Shown in pieces: positions 61,980 to 64,000 of a DNA stretch of 64,000 nt (its first letter is position 1; every line of letters begins with the position of its first letter). The notes under the pieces were generated by a model. It searched no databases and was not told the DNA's origin. It was given only the letters and a program-made list of their open reading frames with translations. The DNA comes from Pedobacter hiemivivus. GTDB taxonomy: Bacteria > Bacteroidota > Bacteroidia > Sphingobacteriales > Sphingobacteriaceae. The stretch covers positions 99,282 through 163,281 of the forward strand of contig NZ_SJSM01000013.1 in the NCBI RefSeq assembly GCF_004331685.1, written 5' to 3'. Both the position numbers and the translations under genes were made by a program.

Positions 61980-63665
61980 ATGAATACACTCCACAAGTAC
62001 GACTACATCGTATTTCTAGTTTACTTTTTAATTGTATCCAGCTACGGTTTTTGGATTTATTATAAAAAGAAAACGGCTACTGCAGACTCTAAAGATTACT
62101 TTCTTGCCGAAGGTTCACTCACATGGTGGGCAATTGGCGCCTCTCTCATTGCATCGAATATCTCTGCAGAACAGATGATTGGTATGAGTGGTTCGGGCTT
62201 TAAACTAGGCTTAGCCATATCCGCTTACGAATGGATGGCAGCGGCAACATTAATTATTGTAGCTGTGTTCTTTATGCCTGTTTACCTGAAGAACAAAATC
62301 TTTACGATGCCACAGTTTTTAAGTCAGCGCTACAATGAAAAGGTGGCTATGATTATGGCTGTATTCTGGTTGATGTTGTATATTGTTGTTAACCTAATGT
62401 CTATCTTATACCTGGGTGCATTAGCCATTAGCGGTATATCCGGACTCAATATTGTTGGATGTATCATTGGCTTGGCGGTATTTGCTATTTTAATCACCTT
62501 GGGTGGTATGAAAGTAATTGGTTACACCGATGTTATTCAAGTGTTCTTCCTGGTATTAGGTGGCCTTGTAGCTACTTACATTGCCTTAAACCTAATTTCT
62601 AATAATGGTGGTATTATGAAAGGTTTCTCTATCCTAACAGATGGAGCTTCCGAACATTTCCATCTGATCTTTAAGAAGGATGATCCTAATTACATGGATC
62701 TACCTGGTTTAAGCGTACTGATTGGTGGTATGTGGATTGCAAACTTAAGCTATTGGGGATGTAACCAGTACATTACCCAAAGAGCGCTGGGGGCATCCTT
62801 GCCGGTTGCCAGAGCAGGTCTACTCTTTGCTGCATTCTTAAAAATGCTGATGCCTGTTATCGTGGTTATTCCAGGTATAGCAGTTTATTATATCATTAAA
62901 GAGAAAATACCAGGCATCAGTGCTGATAACTTGCTTACTTCATCTGGAGTTCAAGATCCTAACAAAGCATACCCGGCATTACTGGGGCTGTTACCAGTTG
63001 GCTTAAAAGGACTTTCTTTTGCTGCTTTAACGGCAGCAATTGTAGCTTCCCTTGCAGGTAAAGCCAACAGTATCGCAACAATTTTCACCTTAGATATTTA
63101 TAAAAAGGCATTCAATAAAGATGCTGGAGAAGGTACTTTGGTAAACGTTGGAAAGATTACCGTTGTGGTGGCTATGTTGATGGCAGTTGGCCTTTCATTA
63201 GTTGTTGGTAACGCTTTAATGGGTGAAGGTAAACAAGGCTTCCAATACATTCAGGAGTATACAGGTTTTGTATCTCCGGGTATTTTTGCCATGTTTATTT
63301 TAGGTTTCTTCTGGAAAAAGACCACTTCAAATGCAGCACTTTTTGCTACAGTAGGTGGGTTTATTGTTTCCGTGATCCTTAAATTCCTTCCAGGTATGGT
63401 TGATTTGTCTCCGCTTTACAATTATGGATGGGCAGTGGCAAACTCTTCAGGGGTATTCGAAATTCCGTTTATGGATAGGATGCTGATAGTTTTTGCAATC
63501 TGTGTGATTGGTATGTATTTTATCAGTATCTACGACAATAAGAAAGGTATAGTGGCTAACGGATTAGAAATCGATGCTAAAATGTTTAGGGTATCTACTT
63601 CATTCGCAATCGGTGCATTGATCATTTTTGCAATGCTTGTAGCACTTTATTCTGCATTCTGGTAG
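61980..63665 (+). CDS. Sodium/sugar symporter (SSS/SGLT family)
   Basis: This 561-residue transporter of the sodium:solute symporter family has about 14 membrane helices; EGSLTWWAIGASLIASNISAEQMIGMSGSGFKLG is the family's first conserved region, and RALGASLPVARAGLLFAAFLK and AALTAAIVASLAGKANSIATIFTLDIYKK are the later SSS marks. It is the last gene of the DUF1080 cluster and likely takes up the product sugar with sodium. It could also transport inositol or similar compounds. Confidence 0.95.
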   Translation: MNTLHKYDYIVFLVYFLIVSSYGFWIYYKKKTATADSKDYFLAEGSLTWWAIGASLIASNISAEQMIGMSGSGFKLGLAISAYEWMAAATLIIVAVFFMPVYLKNKIFTMPQFLSQRYNEKVAMIMAVFWLMLYIVVNLMSILYLGALAISGISGLNIVGCIIGLAVFAILITLGGMKVIGYTDVIQVFFLVLGGLVATYIALNLISNNGGIMKGFSILTDGASEHFHLIFKKDDPNYMDLPGLSVLIGGMWIANLSYWGCNQYITQRALGASLPVARAGLLFAAFLKMLMPVIVVIPGIAVYYIIKEKIPGISADNLLTSSGVQDPNKAYPALLGLLPVGLKGLSFAALTAAIVASLAGKANSIATIFTLDIYKKAFNKDAGEGTLVNVGKITVVVAMLMAVGLSLVVGNALMGEGKQGFQYIQEYTGFVSPGIFAMFILGFFWKKTTSNAALFATVGGFIVSVILKFLPGMVDLSPLYNYGWAVANSSGVFEIPFMDRMLIVFAICVIGMYFISIYDNKKGIVANGLEIDAKMFRVSTSFAIGALIIFAMLVALYSAFW

Positions 63666-63745
63666 CAGATGGTAACACATAAAAAAAGGGCGTTTGATCA
63701 TTCGAGGGCACTGAAAAAGTTCCTCATTTATGAGCCAGCTTAAGG

Positions 63746-63788
63746 AACGATCAAGTAGAACATGTTTTTTACTTGATCGTTTTTTTTA
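63746..63788 (+). terminator. Hairpin terminator after the symporter gene
   Basis: AACGATCAAGTA and TACTTGATCGTT form a perfect 12-bp stem (12-base loop) followed by T7. Transcription of both the symporter cluster and the opposite gene could end here. Confidence 0.92.
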
Positions 63789-63809
63789 TTGAACAAAGTT
63801 GAGATTTCG

Positions 63810-63998
63810 TTATACTGATTTTTTGATCAATATATACCTGTCTTTTTCGAAGGATAAATAAGCATTTTGGTTGCAATTGACTGGATTTAACTCAGATTTA
63901 TTGAATATTAGATCAGTTTTAGGATTCTTTTTAAGTTTACGGTAAAAATTGCCATAGCCCCCTGCATTTCCATATTCTGTATTCCATAGGAAGTCGCA
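63810..63998 (-). CDS. Truncated gene at right edge, unknown product
   Basis: The reverse strand is open for 62 codons to the window edge and ends in TAA at 63812-63810. The product reads like a compact C-terminal part with many Asn, Tyr, Lys and aromatic residues (for example CDFLWNTEYGNAGGYGNFY and AYLSFEKDRYILIKK); the start is beyond the window. The other two frames on this strand stop early. No Met is needed because the gene is cut, which is why this would be missed by start-to-stop searches. Family not recognised. Confidence 0.6.
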   Translation of the reverse strand, partial: CDFLWNTEYGNAGGYGNFYRKLKKNPKTDLIFNKSELNPVNCNQNAYLSFEKDRYILIKKSV

Positions 63999-64000
63999 CG

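Overview
The window looks like chromosomal DNA of a Bacteroidota bacterium, most likely a Sphingobacteriaceae member close to Pedobacter. The reasons are SusC/SusD outer-membrane pairs, a FecI/FecR/SusC signalling set, a SusC with an STN domain, Bacteroidota-type -7 boxes (TAnnTTTG), low GC, little Shine-Dalgarno signal, and lipoboxes ending in SC/GC. No rRNA, tRNA, CRISPR array, prophage or intact insertion sequence was found. All genes look chromosomal and catabolic, regulatory or envelope-related.

Layout. (1) 1-7423: the 3' end of a SusC gene, a SusD gene, then a LacI-controlled module holding a NahK-like sugar kinase, a LacI regulator and a Tat-exported GH109-like Gfo/Idh/MocA protein. 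Two near-identical LacI operators flank the regulator gene. (2) 7424-8360: a small membrane protein and an XRE regulator. (3) 8369-13282: hexuronate catabolism, with eda and kdgK divergent from an SDR (probable mannonate oxidoreductase) and uxuA, followed by a second LacI gene that overlaps uxuA tail to tail. (4) 13447-19986: a TetR gene and a tripartite RND efflux operon; three copies of a TetR-like operator lie around the regulator and pump promoters. (5) 20388-25266: a DsbD-alpha-like protein, a DsbD/CcdA-thioredoxin protein and a large metzincin-type zinc protease. (6) 25330-28377: a LytS/LytTR two-component pair with a helically phased array of direct repeats upstream, then a sphingomyelin-synthase-like PAP2 protein with a perfect 24-bp palindrome upstream. 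(7) 28688-38400: ECF sigma factor, FecR, SusC (STN), SusD, a secreted endonuclease/exonuclease/phosphatase-fold enzyme and a BACON/DUF5689 lipoprotein, forming one polysaccharide-utilisation-like operon without a glycosidase. (8) 38423-43739: an outer-membrane barrel protein, an oxidoreductase and a heterodimeric ABC exporter with one degenerate ATP site. (9) 43740-51309: an unannotated 33-aa membrane peptide, a possible structured RNA, a PAS histidine kinase, a serine hydrolase, a GH15 enzyme and an OtsA-OtsB fusion (trehalose). (10) 51491-63998: a lipoprotein, a cytochrome c-linked sugar dehydrogenase-like protein, an HD phosphohydrolase, a thioredoxin-like protein, an MFS transporter, a cluster of DUF1080 (3-keto-glycoside acting), dehydrogenase/cytochrome c and sodium-sugar symporter genes, and a truncated gene at the right edge. 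An 84-bp palindromic MITE-like repeat occurs three times between 52252 and 57064.

The strongest non-gene signals are the paired LacI operators, the triplicated TetR operator, the 21-bp-phased repeats upstream of the LytTR regulator, the 84-bp repeat family, the small ORF at 43749-43850, and the probable new small RNA at about 44020-44125. All functional statements come from reading motifs; no database search was run.
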